The notes under the pieces were generated by a model, which worked only from the letters and a program-made list of their open reading frames with translations, was not told the DNA's origin and did not search any database. DNA of 8,514 nt, taken from positions 1 through 8,514 of the forward strand of contig JAMDCN010000073.1 of the NCBI GenBank assembly GCA_023489025.1, written 5' to 3'. Each line of letters opens with the position of its first letter. The first letter of the stretch is position 1. Positions 7,225 through 8,514 of the stretch are shown one piece after another. Source of the DNA: Deltaproteobacteria bacterium (GTDB lineage: Bacteria > Desulfobacterota_E > Deferrimicrobia > Deferrimicrobiales > Deferrimicrobiaceae). Made by a program: the position numbers and the translations under genes.

Positions 7225-7709
7225 GGGTCAACTTCATCCCGGCGCTGTCGAACCTGCGCGAGTTTGAAGGCTTCGCATCGAACGATCCGCTCGACTCCGG
7301 CGGGGAGACCGCTCACGGTATCTCCCGCGTCTACCATCCCGAAATGTGGATCGACGGGAAGCCGCCGACGTGGGAACAAGCGGAGGCGTTCTACCTCGCG
7401 CTGTGGATCAGGAACGGATGCGATGCCCTCCCGTTTCCGATGGACGTTTGCCACATGGACTCCTGCGTCAATCCCGGCCCCGGAGCGGCGAAACAGTTTC
7501 TCATGTGGTCCGGGGAGCACAAGGATCCGACCCGTCAGGCCACGGAGTACCTCATCTGTCGGCAGGAGTATTATCTGGACCGCGTCCGCAAGCGTCCAGC
7601 GAATCTCGAATACATCTGCGGATGGATGGCGCGGACGATCAAGATGTGGCGGCGCACGGTCAATAATTCATGGGATGCGGAGGTGTTATGGCCGAACTCG
7701 AAGCCTTGA
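7221..7709 (+). CDS. Endolysin, GH108-type N-acetylmuramidase
   Basis: The product is a 162-residue lysozyme-like enzyme predicted to cut the glycan strands of peptidoglycan at the end of infection. The GH108 signature is visible near the N-terminus: Phe15-Glu16-Gly17 carries the expected catalytic glutamate, followed by Asn21-Asp22-Pro23-Leu24-Asp25-Ser26-Gly27-Gly28-Glu29-Thr30 and then His-Gly-Ile-Ser. The C-terminal half contains Asp-Ser-Cys-Val-Asn-Pro-Gly-Pro-Gly-Ala-Ala-Lys, matching the Val-Asn-x-Gly-x-x-x-Ala element of the peptidoglycan-binding half that accompanies this family. Length is normal for a single-domain phage enzyme. There is no signal peptide, so access to the wall would need the adjacent holin. 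The gene overlaps the holin start by 22 nt. The upstream in-frame region back to 7140 would give 189 residues but lacks support. Confidence 0.85.
   Translation: MRVNFIPALSNLREFEGFASNDPLDSGGETAHGISRVYHPEMWIDGKPPTWEQAEAFYLALWIRNGCDALPFPMDVCHMDSCVNPGPGAAKQFLMWSGEHKDPTRQATEYLICRQEYYLDRVRKRPANLEYICGWMARTIKMWRRTVNNSWDAEVLWPNSKP
7679..7685 (+). promoter_or_regulatory. Ribosome binding site that fixes the holin start
   Basis: GGAGGTG precedes the ATG at 7688 by two bases (5 bases measured from its GGAGG core). The earlier in-frame ATG at 7670 has no such site, and its extra residues (Gly-Cys-Gly-Gly-Val) are not hydrophobic. Confidence 0.7.
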
Positions 7710-8047
7710 AAAAGATGCTCCTGTCGGCGGACACGGCGATGGCGGCGGTGACGTTCATCTTCGTATGCTTCATCGTGAAGCCGCTCCTTCCGTCGCCCCT
7801 GCCAGAGATCCCCGGACAAGCCCCTGACCGGTGGCGAGTCGTGAAGGAATTCCAATGGGTCCCCTTAACGATGGCGTTCCTCATCGGGACGCTCCTATCC
7901 GTCGTGTTCGACCCTGACGCGAACGAACTGATTGTGTCGAAGGTCCGCGGAGGACTCCAGACGGGTGCCTACAGCGTGGCGCTGTGGGAAACATACTCCG
8001 TCGCGCTGAAGCCGATCATCGACAAGGTGTTGGGGAGGGCGACGTAA
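7688..8047 (+). CDS. Probable holin
   Basis: This is a 119-residue small membrane protein. A charged N-terminal helix (1-15) is followed by a hydrophobic segment at 16-34, a Pro-rich loop with Pro-Leu-Pro-Glu-Ile-Pro (37-42), a second hydrophobic segment at 57-74, and an amphipathic C-terminal helix (86-118) ending in Lys and Arg. Size, two membrane segments and position right after the lysozyme gene fit a phage holin that permeabilises the inner membrane and releases endolysin. I do not recognise a specific holin family, so this is a contextual call. A spanin or other small membrane protein is possible but less likely, as no lipobox or periplasmic coiled coil is seen. The 3' part (from codon 72) is repeated downstream with one substitution (Leu90 becomes Phe). 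The order, endolysin then holin, is the reverse of lambda. Confidence 0.65.
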   Translation: MAELEALKKMLLSADTAMAAVTFIFVCFIVKPLLPSPLPEIPGQAPDRWRVVKEFQWVPLTMAFLIGTLLSVVFDPDANELIVSKVRGGLQTGAYSVALWETYSVALKPIIDKVLGRAT

Positions 8048-8082
8048 CGTGTGCCTCTTCCACCGTTGGATCGCCGTTGAAG
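7900..8082 (+). repeat. Direct repeat, copy 1 (183 bp)
   Basis: This covers the 3' end of the holin gene and the first 34 bases of the Cys-rich gene. It matches 8332-8514 at a constant offset of 432 bases with one visible difference: C at 7955 versus T at 8387. Confidence 0.95.
8032..8039 (+). promoter_or_regulatory. Ribosome binding site of the Cys-rich small gene
   Basis: GGGGAGGG inside the last holin codons lies 9 bases before the GTG at 8049. It supports initiation at this unusual start codon. The same element recurs at 8464-8471 in the second repeat copy. Confidence 0.6.
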
Positions 8083-8297
8083 ACGTGGATCATTCGGTGT
8101 GCGGGGAGTGCTTCATCCCCGTCGGATCGCCTCGCATTCCTGTGGAGCAGTGGCCCGAACATCCGAAAGGCTGTTGCCCGATGGGGTTCCGTGTCTGCTC
8201 CAAGTGCGGCAAGGCCGAGGGGTACGGTAGCCACGGGAAACTGACCGTCGTGCCAGACACCTGTAAGGCGCAAGTCGCGTCAATGCAACCGAAATAA
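8049..8297 (+). CDS. Small Cys-rich hypothetical protein, putative zinc ribbon
   Basis: This is an 82-residue protein with a GTG start one base after the holin stop, preceded by a strong ribosome binding site. It has two Cys-x-x-Cys pairs (Cys18/Cys21 and Cys50/Cys53) about 30 residues apart, plus Cys2, His5, Cys42, Cys43, His62 and Cys72. The pair spacing suggests a zinc ribbon or other metal-binding knuckle; the second is set in Val-Cys-Ser-Lys-Cys-Gly-Lys. There is no membrane segment or signal peptide. I do not recognise the family. The location in the lysis module does not by itself imply a lysis role. The first bases of the gene are repeated at the window end, so a second related copy may follow. 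Confidence 0.6.
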   Translation: MCLFHRWIAVEDVDHSVCGECFIPVGSPRIPVEQWPEHPKGCCPMGFRVCSKCGKAEGYGSHGKLTVVPDTCKAQVASMQPK

Positions 8298-8308
8298 CAA
8301 TCCCATAA

Positions 8309-8479
8309 CTATCGGATAAATATCCGACGAACGTCGTGTTCGACCCTGACGCGAACGAACTGATTGTGTCGAAGGTCCGCGGAGGATTCCAGACGGGTGC
8401 CTACAGCGTGGCGCTGTGGGAAACATACTCCGTCGCGCTGAAGCCGATCATCGACAAGGTGTTGGGGAGGGCGACGTAA
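8309..8479 (+). pseudogene. Headless duplicate of the holin C-terminus
   Basis: The frame opens after a stop (TAA at 8306) and encodes the last 48 residues of the holin, with Leu90 changed to Phe, ending at the same TAA. It lacks both membrane segments and has no ATG; a GTG at 8336 without a good binding site is the only plausible start. The intact reading frame implies a recent duplication, or no real duplication if the region is an assembly artefact. It is not expected to make a working holin. Confidence 0.5.
8312..8342. repeat. Cluster of overlapping short inverted repeats at the duplication boundary
   Basis: Three perfect inverted repeats overlap here: 7-bp arms with an AA loop (8312-8327), 5-bp arms with an AA loop (8325-8336), and 5-bp arms around a 5-base centre (8328-8342). 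They lie in the only spacer of the window (8298-8331) and run into repeat copy 2. With no T-run after a GC-rich stem this is not a standard terminator. Confidence 0.7.
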
Positions 8480-8514
8480 CGTGTGCCTCTTCCACCGTTG
8501 GATCGCCGTTGAAG
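8332..8514 (+). repeat. Direct repeat, copy 2 (183 bp, cut by the window end)
   Basis: This is a near-identical copy of 7900-8082. It begins inside a palindrome cluster and runs to the last base, so its full length is unknown. It may be a tandem duplication, a sequence-variant artefact at a contig end, or a terminal repeat structure. Confidence 0.95.
8481..8514 (+). CDS. Possible start of a second Cys-rich gene copy (3' end outside the window)
   Basis: The GTG start, the binding site before it, and the first 34 bases are identical to the gene at 8049. Only 11 codons are visible, so whether a full paralogue follows cannot be judged here. Confidence 0.35.
   Translation, partial: MCLFHRWIAVE

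Noticed and set aside
8312..8342. Rho-independent terminator
   Set aside because: The stems are short, the longest is AT-containing, and no U-run follows.
1..8514. CRISPR array, tRNA genes, insertion sequence
   Set aside because: No spaced repeat array, cloverleaf-like segment, transposase or terminal inverted repeat pair was found on reading both strands.

Overview
This window is a compact late-gene block of a tailed bacteriophage or prophage, most likely a podovirus-like one with a Gram-negative host. It holds two large candidate internal-virion or DNA-ejection proteins, a beta-helical tail spike, and a lysis module. All genes lie on the + strand. Most of the DNA is GC-rich. No host marker, integrase, tRNA, terminase, portal or capsid gene is present, so neither host nor genus can be named, and the virus may come from an uncultured source. 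The virion assignments rest on gene order, protein architecture and remembered family resemblance, not on a search.

Layout: a 5'-truncated helical virion protein (2-1720); a 1011-aa putative ejection protein (1720-4755); a tail spike with an unexpected N-terminal signal peptide (4752-6854); a small Ig-like beta module (6854-7132, probably continuing in another frame to 7224); a GH108 lysozyme-type endolysin (7221-7709); a probable holin (7688-8047); a small Cys-rich putative zinc protein (8049-8297); a 34-bp palindrome-rich spacer; and a second, nearly identical copy of 183 bp from the holin/Cys-protein junction, which runs to the end of the window.

The genes are packed as one operon. Junctions are TAATG (1720, 6854), ATGA (4752, and 7221 if the small gene is frameshifted), a 22-nt overlap (7688) and a 1-nt gap (8049). 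I see no internal promoter or convincing terminator, and no gene-free stretch longer than 300 bases. The inferred programme is to build the ejection apparatus and the receptor-binding or depolymerising spike, then lyse the cell with muramidase plus holin.

The most notable features are (i) a 9-G tract that truncates the small beta-module gene, while the -1 frame completes the module and ends in a perfect ATGA overlap with the endolysin start; (ii) a Sec-type signal peptide on the tail spike; (iii) the 183-bp imperfect repeat at the window end, with one mismatch and a boundary inside overlapping palindromes; and (iv) an AT-richer patch confined to the central spike domain. I did not find an unmistakably new multi-gene system.
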